Source: Clavelina lepadiformis (taxonomy: Eukaryota > Chordata > Ascidiacea > Aplousobranchia > Clavelinidae). Taken from it: DNA of 64,000 bases. The stretch is taken from NCBI RefSeq assembly GCF_947623445.1, contig NC_135242.1, positions 21,080,001 to 21,144,000 of the forward strand, read 5' to 3'. Below the pieces are notes generated by a model. That model worked only from the letters and a program-made list of their open reading frames with translations. It was not told the DNA's origin and did not search any database. Made by a program: the position numbers and the translations under genes. Shown in pieces: positions 45,043 through 58,400 of the stretch (position 1 is the stretch's first letter; each line of letters opens with the position of its first letter).

Positions 45043-45609
45043 CTAACTACTAGGCCTACCTAACCGCCTATCTTCAATAACGGGCAGCGTGGCCTACTTA
45101 ACGGAGTGAAACATTCCCTTTTTAATTAGACATAAAGCATGCAGCATCAGCAAACAAGGACAGGATGAGGTTAATCCCCGGTTAGGGTTCAAAATTCATA
45201 AATAGTTCAGGACAGAGAAACACAATTGCAAAAATGAAAATGCTTGTTGAAAATTCAGACTGTTCTAATTAAAAATTGGTTATAACGGTGCCTTTTGTTT
45301 GCTTTGTACATAACGTAACGACTGTAATGTATAGTTTTTTCTTCAACAACCTACTGAAAATATTGTTGAACTAGGCGGATAAGGCTGGTTTATCTGTATA
45401 TCATATTTTCAGTACGTTCAGAACTGGAGTAATCAGTGTCCAAATTTTGCCAATAAATGTTAGTTAAACGTTAATTTTTGGTCTAAGTTAAAATAATTAT
45501 ATTCATATTTTTTCAATAGTTTCTCTCAGCTGCACAACCTATGCTTAGGTTAGGTAATTAGTTCGACCGAGTTGGAGTGAACTGTTGTTATTAACGCAGT
45601 GCCTGACAT

Positions 45610-45977
45610 CACCCCATTCGTCTACTTTCCGCCCATTAAAATGGTCTAGAGTACAGGAATTTTTTCCCATTCCAATGGTTGAAATTATGCCTTTCTTACC
45701 CTAGAGTAAGATATATGCCTTTGGAATGGGAACAATTTTACTTCGGCACAAGTATGTTTGTGAACCCCATTCGTCTATTTTTCCGCCCATTAAAATGGAC
45801 CTGCTTTCAGCAATGGGGTTTCCTACAAACCATATTTCTGCCGAAGTAAACATCTCCCCATTCCAAATGCATATATCTTACTCTAGGGTAAGAAAGGCAT
45901 ACTTCCTGCTATTCGAATGGGAAAATATTACCGCATTTTCACCCATTTTAATGGGCGGAAAGCAGACGAATTGGGTG
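45610..45977. mobile_element. Foldback element, near-complete hairpin
   Basis: The whole 368 bp folds on itself about 45794. The outer arms pair ACCCCATTCGTCTACTTTCC with the complement of 45955-45976; middle arms pair the CCCATTCC...GGAATGGG blocks (45666-45730 with 45857-45921); inner arms pair TTTTACTTCGGCA with TGCCGAAGTAAA. The motif CCGCCCATTAAAATGG occurs at the ends and again at the loop. I saw no clear target duplication. Confidence 0.75.
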
Positions 45978-47131
45978 AAAATTGAATTCATAAACTTCAA
46001 TCAGTAGCTAGAAAACACTTTTTCAAGAAATGATGTAATGGTATCAAAAATACCACCCAGGCCGCTACAGATGTTTTAAGATAGTAACCCATACCCAACC
46101 TAAAACCCAGATAGCACGTAGTTGTCGGCCCGACAGATACAACGAGCTATTCTCGCTATAGTGATTGTAGCTCCTCTGCCGCTAACGAGTAGCAAGCTAG
46201 ACACGGTGTTTTCACGCCGTCTAAAGCTCTTTGTCGGGCCGACGGAGGTCCATTAGTGATGTTAGATGATGCCGTAAAACCGTTTAGATGATGATGAGTT
46301 TAGATAATTCATTATATGGCCTTTCCGTATGCTGTAGCAGCTTAAATTAAAAAAGATACTTGCATTGTTATTCTGTTATGTAACTGTTTCGTTGCATGCA
46401 GAGAGTAACGATGTCTACCTGCGGTAATCTTGCTAAAATACAACGATGGTTTGATGATGAAGTTGCCTTTTCTCGTACAGCTTGCATGGTTTATAGTTTA
46501 GGTCAGGAGGACATGCCTACAAACTTCCAGCTGAATTCCATTAAGAATAGTCGGATTCGGGATTGAAAACGAATTGGCCTATAGCTAAGCTGATAGATTT
46601 GGGTTGGGTAAAGTTACTCGCCTTGTTAACGCATCTTAACGCGGTTCACTTTGCACTGCAGGTTGTACAGAATTTTAACTCTGTAGTCTTTATAGATATA
46701 TGTAAAGCCCCAAAGTACCTTCTATTTTAAATCTAATTCCAATTAAATCCTAAATAACTAAAATGAAGTTTTTTCATTCCAATTTTTCTAAGCTCACCGC
46801 CTGTCTTTAACAACAAGCTACATGACTTAATTTTGAAACATAATTACATGAAACAATGAATTAAGTATAAGCTACTTTACAAGGGAAGTGTCTGAACACT
46901 AATTCACATGTTTATTCATTAAACTGCTTGCTTAACCGATAAGCCCAGGTCCATTGATCACTATCATCCATTAGTTGAGAAATAATTACCTCAGATTTTG
47001 GCCCTTGGCAAGATGGACCATATGCACATATCAGATGCGCCACTCAGAAACTATAACTGGAAATCTCTAAATATCACCAGAGGACTAAGAGAATTAACAG
47101 AACTAATTAACAAACTACCCTAACCCTAAGA
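45978..47131. other. Intergenic, no gene
   Basis: AT-rich DNA. A short inverted pair TGTCGGCCCGACA (near 46120) and TGTCGGGCCGAC (near 46222) may mark another small element, but ends were not defined. One copy of the AACCGCC-type repeat lies at 46797-46831. Confidence 0.4.
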
Positions 47132-47590
47132 CATACGTGTCAAACTCCTGGCCCACTTTACAATAAAATTTGGCCCGCGATGCTATTTTATACATTGAAC
47201 TATTTCCGGCCCGCGAGATCATTGTACAATATAACTTACTTTTTTCAAGCAAGAAACAAAATCATAACAAATTGCACAATAGAGCAGCACAGCAGTTGCC
47301 CCACCGTACGATAGAATAAATAGATTAATTCTGACGCTTGTAAGCCAGTCTGACTTTTTCTTTATTGCTTGTTAATTATTTAATGAGATGAATCAAACAT
47401 AATGATGTTAGAGAAGAATAATCAAAAATAGCCCAGTCAAAAACATCCAAAAATTTGGTGTTGTTTCGCTGCCTTTTCCAATTCATATACTCTTGTCAAA
47501 AAACGTTCAATCAAGTGTTATCCTTACGGCCCGCGGGGTTAAATAAGTTATGAGTTTTGACCCTTGCTGCGATTGAGTTTGACACCCCTG
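47132..47590. mobile_element. hAT MITE, CAGGGGTGTCAAAC family
   Basis: The right end, complemented, reads CAGGGGTGTCAAACTC; the left end CATACGTGTCAAACTC. Flanks CCCTAAGA (47124-47131) and CCGTAAGA (47591-47598) match at 7 of 8. Subterminal GGCCCGCGA and GGCCCGCGGGG blocks are like those of 32057-32394. No coding capacity. Confidence 0.8.
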
Positions 47591-47598
47591 CCGTAAGA

Positions 47599-49385
47599 AG
47601 ACTAAAAAAGGTACTGGTAAGTGGGCTAAAAGATTTAAGGGTACCTAAGATGTCTATGATATACTGCTTGCTTAATTCTCTTAGCCCTCTACCGCCTACT
47701 GGTATTTAGAGAGGTCCGTAGCTCACATTGGTTTTTAGAAAAAAAAAAATTTAGAGATTTGTTGTGTAGATAAGGGTAGGCCTAGCTTAATTTATGTTTT
47801 AAACACGCTTGGTATAAACAAACAGTGAGCTGTCCAGTTTTCAGTTTCATTCAAGCAATCACAACCTGCTGTTCATTACGTCACCAACAGAAGCCGGTAA
47901 TTACAGATCCAACCAACAGCAGGGTACTATTCCTGCAATCACAGTCCGCTTTTGATTACGTCATGAACAGCAGCTTGTCCATTACTGACCATTTACCATG
48001 TGTTCAATTAAAACTGCTACTATGCTACTGCTACTATGAAAATTTGGCCAATCATTATAATTATAATTTATAGCCAATTATTTGGCTAAATGGATGAAGC
48101 CACTCTTGCCCATTCCACATACTTGGATGATTCTAAACATCTTTCGAAGTGTTTCAAAGCCACTTTTACTCTGCTATGATTACATCTTTAATTTGTGTTT
48201 TGTGGAAAGCACATTTAAAGTTTTATTGGGATTAGATGTAGAATATAGAAGATAGATTTTGGTGAGGTTTAGGCTATTATGTTAAAAACAATAAGTTAGG
48301 TTAACAAGAAACTGTGAAAAATAGCTTTGAACGCACAATTTTTTTCGGAGAAATAGTGGCTTAAAGTTATAGGCCTGTGACACTTGAATGAATCTCTCAT
48401 GAGGGGTAAATTTAGACTATTAAGCGGCTTGGCTCCGACTTTAAAGCTTAATGAAGTTAAGTGTGCCAAGAGTTTGCTTGAAATTTATCTCTTGTGTGCA
48501 GCTGCTACAGACCTGCACGCAGGAGATTCATCAATGTGTATGCCAAGTTTTGGGTCTAGTGCAGAAGTGCACAACCAGCGGATGCATTTGTATACTAGGC
48601 TAGACCCCAACTACTCAAATTGTGATGTCATTTTGCACTAGACCCCAAATTTCTTTGTCTTCACTCCAGATTGGAAAGTTTGCTAAGTGTGCAAGGGGTT
48701 AAAATTAATTACGCATATTGGCTAATGGTTATATATTGTTTCATCTTGTTGTGCAGGGCATTTGCCACCCAAAAATATCAAACTTTCCCATCTGTTCTTT
48801 ACATTGATTTATAATTAACAAAGAAAAGCTGGTTATTTCAATTTATAATAAATAATTAATCAAAGAGTTGAGTCTTCAGTGCACGCCATTAAGCCAAACT
48901 TTGCATCTTTGGACGGATTTCTTGTCGAAAAGAAGCTACCTGAGTTTATGAAATACTGAAAGCTAAGACCTCAAACAAGATTTTAGAATGTAATTTAAAA
49001 TACTTTTACCATATAACCTACATAACACCACAACCATTGGGCTGAGTGTTCATTTTTCTTTTTTGACTTTTTCTTTTTAACTACAACAACGCAACCATAT
49101 TAAACACAAGTTGCTTATTTGAAATAAACTCATTTAGTCTGCCACAAATACCACGTAATTTTGAAGCGCTTATCTTGCCACTTTCTAGCTTCTAAAAATT
49201 TTACCCTGTATATACTTGTTTGTAAATTTTTCTTTGATGCCGCTATATTTTCTTCCCGCAAAGTGTTACCAGTATATGGGTGTTGGTAATGTCAATGGCC
49301 ATACTAATATGATCATGTCATACTTACAATGGCCGGCAGAACGGTCAAAATTTGTTAAAAATTGTTGTTTAAATTGACTATTAAA
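47599..49385. other. Intergenic, no gene
   Basis: About 1.8 kb of AT-rich DNA. A short open frame at 48384-48641 ends in repeated sequence (CTAGACCCCAA twice) and shows no family. The stretch 47688-47725 is an imperfect inverted match of 47068-47105 on the other side of the hAT MITE. Confidence 0.4.
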
Positions 49386-49389
49386 TTAA

Positions 49390-50714
49390 CACTAGAACGG
49401 CCGAAAAACAAGTTTACCTCTAACGGCCGGTGGTGTCGAAAACGACACCATCCTTAAAAATGTACTTTTTGAATTAATTTAACGAAAAACTCAAAACTAA
49501 ATACTTCCGTAATGAATTTAGGATGTATTTTGCTTGTTCAGTAGAAAAAAAAGCTAGCATAACTACAGCAATACGACCTTTGATGTTGTTGCACACATTT
49601 GTAAGAAACGAAAAAAAAAAATTTTTTTATGAGTTGAAACATAAACAATCATTATTCTGATGGTAGGTATCTTAGCAAAACGTTAACTATTTCAGAAAAT
49701 GCTCATATGTGTCCTACACACAATATGATAACTGATAAGTCTTTAGAGTTACAGCAGGTCCCATGTTGATCTATTTACGTTGTACAGTTTTTGCATTCTG
49801 TAAGTTTTCAGTCGCCGTTACAACACACTCCGCAAGTTGGCCTGCTGCAGTGACTTCAAACTGTAACTATATAGTTTTACGACTTTCTTCCGCACATTTC
49901 CTTCGCTTTCCAGATGGTCTTCTCTGCGCTGGGTTCACTTCTCTTTGGACCAAATGGGTTCACTTCTCTTCACCGCGTAAGCATCCCTCAACCCCTCCAT
50001 AAGCTGGATATTGAAGCTTCGTCGGCCGATTTTGCTACCGAAACATTTTCTGTGCAGAATCTAGGAATTTAGCTCTACTATGTCCAGAAGTTTTGTCCAA
50101 ACGGCCAAAAGTCATCGTTTACTTGCTGCATGAGTTGTGTATTTTCTCGACATTTGGTCGAAAACGTCCACGCCTACCTTGTTTTGTTTTGGCCTACTGT
50201 ACAGTTTATAGCCTGGCTCTGCTAATAGCGTATGGCATACAATCCATACGTTGTACAAAAACTGTCGTGTGCATTTTACAGTTCGCCTTCGCTGCAAAGC
50301 AAAGCGAGTTTTTATTGTACAAATGTACATGGACAAAGTACGTTTAGGATGTCATAAACTCTCCGTAAAATCTGTATCTAAAGGAGATAAACAATCACGT
50401 GAAAAGATAAACACTGGGCTAATCTGAAGTATATGATAGTTGCAAGTGCAATCGTGCGAAATAAAAAGATGTTGTAGTCTACTGAACCTCTAAAATCATC
50501 TTGGTGTCGATTTCGACACCTCGGCCGTTGAAGGTATAACAGGTTATAAAAAATAAATCGAAAACAAAATTTCGGTAAATGTTACTTATCCAAACTCTTT
50601 CAAGAAAGTTAGGAAGCTACTGAAAATTTTATTTCGTTGCAACTGGTTTTACTAAAAAAAAATATACATCAAAATTCAAAAAGTGTCGATTTCGACACCT
50701 CGGCCGTTCTAGTG
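49390..50714 (-). mobile_element. piggyBac-type transposon, decayed
   Basis: Ends CACTAGAACGGCCGA and TCGGCCGTTCTAGTG, flanked by TTAA on both sides (49386-49389 and 50715-50718), the signature of piggyBac. A subterminal motif TGTCGATTTCGACACC occurs near both right-hand ends of the element (about 50500 and 50682), with a related GGTGTCGAAAACGACACC at 49430. It keeps fragments of a transposase on the - strand. Confidence 0.88.
50112..50336 (-). pseudogene. piggyBac transposase remnant
   Basis: The frame contains KQNKVGVDVFDQMSRKYTTH, matching the conserved GGVDxxDQM block of piggyBac transposases that follows the catalytic core. Downstream (towards 49750) stops interrupt the frame, and a cysteine-rich stretch (CSRPTCGVCCNGD) resembles the C-terminal Cys-rich domain. 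The catalytic Asp region is not recognisable. Dead copy. Confidence 0.75.
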
Positions 50715-50848
50715 TTAAGCAACGATTAAGAAACACTGCAATTCTTGCAGCCTCTGTTGTCTGTGCTAGTGCTTTGATTTGATAATATATCTGTGCGTCA
50801 CTGAAATTAAGAAAATCAATCATGTTTACCCTGGGACAAGAACATATA

Positions 50849-53800
50849 ATGGAAGAGGCTTCCAAGCCTCAACCAATCATGTTCACCGCAGGAGCTGTAC
50901 CTATCAAGAACAGAAAAGGTAAGTTAAATTTTTGGCTTTGCTTATACTCAGTGGCTTTCCATGCTGGCAAGCAAGCTGCTTCCAGGTCATATGTGAAGTA
51001 AAGTTTAGTGTCAAATAAATCTATGAAGGTAATATCGCGTATTGTTGTTGTCCAAGAACCATAATTACTTTTCTCTGCCGAAGCATCATTTTCGAGGTTT
51101 TTATGCGTAAACCAGCTAATGGAATAGGAATAGCTGCAGCACTTGCATTAAACTGTGGTTTTTCTTAATTGATTTATAATACTGACGTGGTTATGGGAAT
51201 ATAAGTATTTCATTGTTTTAGCAATCATAATTATATTTGGGCAAGTTAAGTTTTTTTTGGAACCAGGTGGTATGTAGCAAAGTTAAAAATATGCGAGATG
51301 GTACTTGATCAGAAAAAGGTTGAGAACCAGTAGTAATTGGTTTATGCGAACATAAAGGCTTCGTTTTTGTCTGTAGTGTTTTTTATGGTATTCTTTTATA
51401 ATATTATTTTGGTATTGTGTGTAGGTGAAATTTCTATGGAAAAGGTCCATGTGCGGCGTTATGTTGCTGGAAAACGACCAGAATGGGCAAATGAAGAAGA
51501 GGAAGATTCAGAAGATGAGGAGCGAGGAGTAAGTACCTTGACATGTGGATGCAAATTTTATATTTATCTTCCAAAAATAACAATTTAAATTGGACTACAT
51601 TTACAATCATACCTGTGTACATGTATCATGTGTTAAAACGAAACTGAAGGTGTACAGAGTGGATTTCAAAGTCACTGCCTATTTGTCAGTGTTCTCAATA
51701 TAGTGCCAGTGTAGTTTTTACAAACTTTGGTTATAACCAAATAACCGAATATATTCAGTTTGGGAGGACTGATGCTCAGTCGGATAAAGAAGAGGAAATC
51801 TCAGACAATTTTCATCAGCAACAGTTCAGAGCTAAAAATGATATTGGAATCGACATGAATAAAGTAGATGACCAGCGTCTGCGCAGGCTTATGCAGCATG
51901 AACAAGTTGACGTGGAAGAAAGGTTAATAACTGGCTTTGGCATTAAATAATTTTTTATTAGTTACCACTATTTCACTGGATAAAACATCGTACATTCAAA
52001 CTATTTTTCAGATTTTCTTGTTGACTAAAGTTAAATGTTATAACATAATAACCTAAACCTAAATAAATGAAATCCACTTTCTGTATACCCATTTTCCTAA
52101 CCGCCTATCTTTAACAACAGGCTGTGTGACCTGTTTTACTTTCTTTGTTATTTGATTTTTGTCTCGCACAAGATAAAGTTTATGTTGTTTTTCATATATT
52201 TTTATTTTTGCAGACTTCGGCGTCGAAGAGTTTATGAACCAGAAGTTATCGCAGAAGCATCTGACTCTGAAGAATCGGTGAAGGAAGTTGAACGTCCATC
52301 TAGATCTGCTATCACCATCACCATGAACGAGGAGGAAAGCAGTGATGAAGGAGAGCTGGATGAAGATGTGAGCTTCCTCTTCTCATTACAATATTAGAAT
52401 ATGATATTTGTGAAACATCTTCGTTTAACCGCATCCAATTTTCAGGAAATAGAAAATCGTCGCGCTTGTTTAAGGGAGAGGGCCAGAGCGAAACGAGATG
52501 AAGATGAGGAACTTCTGGCTCTTCCAAACGAAAACAAAGCAGCAGTAGATGATGATGATGACAAGATGGAGGATGAAGAATACACAAGTGAGGAGGAGTC
52601 AGAGTACTCAGATTCAGAAGATGACGATGGACCACGATTGAAACCTGTGTTTGTCAGAAAGTAAACTCTGATGCTGATAGGTCATAACTTGGTTTGAAAT
52701 AGTATCGGGAAATTCTACACAGACATTTGAAATTGTTTTAGATTTTTGTGTGAATTCAATTAGGCGTGTGTCGTAATGTCATTACGGATTTTTTTCAAGG
52801 TGTATCAAAGTTCTTTTGCTTTGTAGAAAAGATCGTTTGACAATACAAGAACGTGAAAAGGAAGAAGAAAAGCAACGACTGTTGGAGGAAGAAGCAAAAC
52901 GAGCTGCTCTTGAGCGTAAGAAGTATACAATCAAGGTTTGTTAACTTTTACTCATGCATAGATTTTTTAAGGTTTGACTTCCCGCTAAGTAATTTTAAGA
53001 GACTGATTAGTAAAAGTATGGTCAATAATTTTCTGCTGTAGTTGAAAAAGTATTAATTATGAGAGGTCGTTGGAGAACTTTAAGAGACTGTTTCGGCCCT
53101 CAATACACCTTTAAGATCCCTGTTCATGCACAATTTAACAGTCCTATGCTATGAAGAACATGATGTTAAACTTTGATGCTATTCACTCAGTGTGTCCGCT
53201 GTTTTGTCCACATGCACATAGCGACTACTCACTACATAGCTCATCAACTCGTGACATGTTTTACATACGGCAGGTTATAGAAAAAGAGGCGCGAGCTGAG
53301 CTGGAAGCAGAATCAGCTGCCACTGGAAGTCTTACAGCGGCTCTCGAATCTGTCGATTCTGATGATGGAAATGACGAAGCGGAATATGAACTATGGAAAG
53401 TTCGTGAATTGAAACGAGTCAAGCGAGATCGCGAGGAAAGAGAAGCGTAAGTCATCAGTGCATTGTGTGTTAATGCATTGAAACTAAATTTTGCTATTAC
53501 TAAGCAAATTGAAATAAGTCAGCATTGATTTTATTTTGGCTTGTTTTCAGTGTACTTTGGTGTTAGTGTTAAAAAAGTGACAATAGCAATATAGAGATCA
53601 ATTCGTATTTCTTCTTCACAGCATCCAGAAAGAGAAGGAAGAGGTGGAGCGACTAAGGAACATGACGGAGGAAGAGAGAAGAGCTGAAGCTCGCACCAAC
53701 CCAAAGAAGATCACAAACCAGTCTCAGAAAGGAAAATACAGATTCTTGCAGAAGTACTACCATCGTGGTGCTTTCTTCATGGTTCGTGCATTCAGTTTTT

Positions 53801-54595
53801 CTTTTGAAACCACATTTAATGTTTTTTTTCTTCTTAAATCTTGGTTGGTCAATCAGATTGTTGTTTTATGGATTCAAAGAGATATATTTTTGTGATATTA
53901 ATTCAGTATGACTCACCATAAAGGTTACTGTGGTCCCAGCCAGCTCGATTAAACCTATTGTTGTGTTGTGCTTTTAACTAATATGATTTATTTGTTGCTA
54001 GTGTGCATGTTAGTAGTCTTGTTTTATTTTAACTCAATATTGCATTAATCAATCTTTCTTCTCCGCTGGTGGTTGTATTGCTGCCGCACCAAGATAAGAG
54101 ATCTTTTTTGCACTTGCAGGACAAAGACGAGGACAAGTACATGCAAGACTTCACTTCCCCTACTTTGGAGGACCATTTTGACAAAACTGTTCTGCCGAAA
54201 GTTATGCAGGTAACAAACCTGTCACATTTTTATGCTCTATTTTGAGATATGAAAGTGCAAAATTTTAAAATTGGCACACAAAGCACTACTTTAGAATGAT
54301 GTCCTGACATCTACTGTCCGACTTGTTTGTATCAATTTCACGTTTGAAAGTGTAAAGTTTGATCAAATATGGTCAAGTACGATTTTGTCTTAAAAGTCTT
54401 TTTTGGTACAAGGTTAAAAACTTTGGACGATCAGGACGTACTAAATACACTCACTTGGTCGACCAAGACACCAGTACTTCGGACTCAGCGTGGGCTCAAG
54501 AATCAGCGGCATCCAACCGTTTTATGGCAAACAGAGGTGGCGGCATGAAACAGAATTTTGATCGGCCTGCTGGAAAGAAACAATCGACCAAGTGA
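50849..54595 (+). CDS. MFAP1: Microfibril-associated protein 1 (spliceosome B complex)
   Basis: Ten exons: 50849-50918, 51425-51528, 51759-51922, 52214-52367, 52446-52660, 52827-52935, 53274-53446, 53622-53781, 54120-54209, 54413-54595, giving 473 residues (human 439). Despite its name MFAP1 is a nuclear protein of the human spliceosomal B complex, working near PRP38 and needed for splicing. Typical parts: VPIKNRKGE start, alternating acidic and Arg/Glu-rich helices ([33 protein letters not shown]), and the conserved C-terminal block [20 protein letters not shown] through [19 protein letters not shown]. All phases agree. It converges with the - strand EF-hand gene, 845 bases apart. Confidence 0.96.
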
Positions 54596-55439
54596 CTCGC
54601 TGATGATATCTAATGGCGTGACTCAATGCCGCTAGACTGGCGTGGCCTGCAGGCATGTTCAAGCAATGCAACAAACTTTGCAGCTGTGATCAGACCGTTG
54701 GAACTGTTGCGCGCAGAACAGCTAGATGGTTTTATACCGTCTCAAATGGTCAGCACTTGACTCTTTTATTGGTGTTTTTTTGTAACGTGGACGTTTGCGA
54801 ACGACTGCTGCAACTGCTACCTTGAACCTAGTCCTTCACAGTCGCGACTTTTCATGGTCACATCTTACGACTTTGCTTTTCCCATGGTAAATCCTAAAAT
54901 TTTCGCAATAATGTTTGCTTGTTTTGAAAACTTTTAGTTAGCAGGATATTTTTTCATTTGTGAAAATATAAAACCGGTCTGACTGAAACTGTGTTCTAAA
55001 ACAATACAGTGCTTAATTTAAGGTCGTTTTGTCGTGGTGAATATGCTATGTGAAGCAGCAGTTTTTACATTTATTGTCTGATTTTAAAATAAATCTGGAC
55101 ATGACCGGTTTTTGCTCATCTTGCGTACAGATTATACTCGGTAAATAACCAAAATCATCAATGGACAAAACATGTGCAACATAAATACGACACTGTATAA
55201 ATGCAGTAGACAGCAAATTAAGCAAAGACTTGAAAACGTAATGAACAAAACACTGGTTATGTAAAACTCGCAAAAATATATGCTTAGCTAATATAGGCAG
55301 AAGCTTACGGTTATCGAGAGAAAGGTCTAGTCAGAATAGCATCATTCAGCAGGAACGAGAAGCTGCCTACAAACTGAATCACATTGGCTTCGTGATGACT
55401 ACTCATATGGCGATAGCCTGAAAGAAGGCAAATGTTTTT
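54596..55439. other. Intergenic between convergent genes
   Basis: Holds the MFAP1 3' UTR and the 3' end of the EF-hand gene. No further gene seen. Confidence 0.5.
55088..55093 (+). terminator. Likely MFAP1 polyadenylation signal
   Basis: AATAAA about 490 bases after the MFAP1 stop, in an A-rich context. Other weak signals are possible. Confidence 0.4.
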
Positions 55440-58400
55440 TCAGGCCGTACATTCCTCACGGAGTGGATTTTTTATGACGTTCGAATGAACCATTGCAAAA
55501 AGAGGAAGGTAAGTCAAAAAGTCCATGACGTCTAATTGCTTTAGGTGTTTAAGGGACTTGCGAACCTAAAAAAACAGTTTCGTCATAAAAAAAAATCAGA
55601 GAAAATGAATGCATAAATAGCTAAATCTCCGCCCAGTTGGGCGAGCTCGGCGTCTACACCAACAACTGTAAAGCGAAGGTTAAAAACATACGCCAAAAAT
55701 CAAAATGTACCAGTAGTTCTTGTTTGGGCGGGATACCGCATGCTTTCAGTTCCAGACACAAACTTTCTTGTGACATGGTCTCCCTTTCCTGATTGTCGAC
55801 CAATCGCTTGAAAAGTTGACGAGCTCGCCATAGCTTCATGTCGACAGATTGAAAGTCAAAGCGATCGATGATACCCCTCATGAAATCGCTGAAACACAAC
55901 GCTTTTTACTGTTGTCTTCGAAGAACAACAAAGCTTAAGGATTAACTTAGCTATCGTATTTAGTATTACTTTTGTTGGCTTTACTCATACGCTAAACCCT
56001 GCATTAAATCACAAGCATATTTCTATTTGTAGCTACTTACTCCAGGCTGGCGACTCGCTGTGCCAACGACACAACAATAGCAAACAGTCTAAAGTCCGAT
56101 CTTCCGGCATACATGTCGTAATCAGCGAGTTCAAGTAACTGCAAAACATAAATTGTGACCCTATCACCTGCATCAAAGGTGATTGGAATTAAGTATGATA
56201 GTCATATGGACTACCAACAGATATAATATATCGGTCAAATCACTTCTCTAATTCTCTTGTCGAATATTAATTGACCAAATTGTCCGTGGTTGAATTGACA
56301 TGGAACGTAACGTATACAGTTTAAATTTCAAATACGGACTTTACACCAACCCTGTATATGTAATGCAAGTCTGACTCCGTCAGGCCTTCGTTGGGAAGAA
56401 TTTTTAAAACCGCTTCCATCATTTCCCTGCTGTCAAGATGCCCGTCGCCGTCATCGTCTATCTAAATTATTACCCATAAATTTTGTAAGAAACTGTCGAT
56501 TATGTTAACGGGAAGTTTGGTTGTTATACGTGACTGGGCTTACTGAGTCAAAAATTCTTCTGTAATAATCGACTTTGCTTGGATTTACGATGCAATATTT
56601 GTCCAGAAAACCATCTTGAAAAAAAAATGGTCAAGTAAGCATTTGCTATACTGTGCAACAACACATTCATTAAATTAGGCAATCCAATTGCTTGCTAAAA
56701 TGACTTCGCATTGCTCTAACCTCCTTGGGAATCGAACCCACCTTCTTCTGAGGCTTGTACCTCACTGAATGGAGTGGCTGGAGTTGGAATCAATCTCGCT
56801 TCTTTCATTTTTTGAAACTTTTCGTGAGCCTTTCTTCTGCGTTCTTCAGCTTCCTTCATACGTCGCATTTCATCGGCGAGCGCCATATCCCTTTCAATCA
56901 ATGAATAATTGACAGGAGATGTGCTCGAGCACCATACTTGACCTTTCAAGCTTGGCTTGTTACAGTATAGAACGATGGCACATGGATATCATATTTACAC
57001 GTGGAAAACGTAATAAAATAGAAAATATTATTGTTGAAGGAAGAGTGAAGTGCGACTGATTAATTTTCCTTCCTTTGTGCAACTTTTGTTCTCTAGCTTA
57101 GAGACGCCATTATATACAATACTGTAAATAATACCACGGCTTAGATTAAGAGATGAGTCGTTGGCCGTTACTGTATACCTGATAACTTTTCCTCTTCTTT
57201 TCGCGCTCTTCTTGGAAGCTGTGGTGGAGGGAGTGTGGATGCTGATCCGAGAGCGACTCGATCTTGTCGATCTGGAGCTTCCAGGATGCTCTGAACACAC
57301 TCTTCCTATTACTAAAGACAATCCATGAGAAAGACTTCGGAGATTTCTTCAGTTTGTTACCTAGGAATTTTGGCAATGGCACAACTATGGGCTGCTTGCT
57401 TTGAGAAGACATTGCTGATGTAACCGTGACGTCACTCTTTTCGTCATCACTGTGGCACGTAGACGTCCCGCTGTCGATAAAAGTGGGCGGCGGGGGTAAG
57501 GGCGGTAGCGCTCGACGCCGAATAATAGGCGATTTCTTTGGAGGTTTTGCTGAAGATACAGTATAGCAGTCGATAAAATTGATATCTGTACCCATTTTAT
57601 AGAACAACATCATTGAAAGAACATATAGAACTACATAGAATTTATAGCAAAGACAGTGTCACAAATTTATATTTTTATATCGGCCTCGTTTGCTACAAAT
57701 CGCAAAGTTTACAGCTGATATTATAAATGGATTTTTTGGACACCTTTGATCTGCATAACAGGCGAGGGTGTCCTGCTAGATGAATTTCTCGTACTACCAT
57801 CCGATTCACTCGCTACGTTGGCAACGTAAGAGTCCACTGTGCTACCTGCGCAGAAAATTTCTCAGAAACATGAAAACTCGCATTTATGATGGTAATTGGC
57901 AGTAGGGTTCGTAACTAGCAAAAAATTCACTGGTGTTGTATTATAGTAAGTATAGCCTATGTATATATGGAGAAAATTGCCATAAGATAAAGCGCTACTT
58001 TGTATAAACATTATGTAGGCCAGCAGGCCCACAGCGTAAGATAGACATACAGATTACTTTGGTATAACACGTAAGACGTAACTCATGCAAAAATTGAAGC
58101 TGAATTATAGTTATGAGTATAGTAAACACCATGCCTTAGCATAAGGTCATTCCAAATTGTAAGGAACATGCATATGATGTAACTTGAAAATACAAGTTAA
58201 ATACACAGCTTGTAAGTTAAAATTTGCTGTTTAATGACAATGAAATGCCCTTGTTAGACTGCAACTTTCCTGCTAAGTTACTGATGATCCCATCATCGTC
58301 ATTTTCGTCCACTTGTTGTGTTTCTTTCTCTGATAAATCTTCGTCATCTAACGGTTCTTCCGAAAAGTCATCCTCTTCTGAAGGAACGGAAGCCTCCAAA

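Noticed and set aside
48384-48641. 85-codon frame in the gene desert
   Set aside because: Ends in locally repeated sequence (CTAGACCCCAA); no splice context and no recognisable domain.
52318-52635. 105-codon - strand frame, His/Leu/Pro-rich
   Set aside because: Antisense of the acidic repeats of MFAP1.
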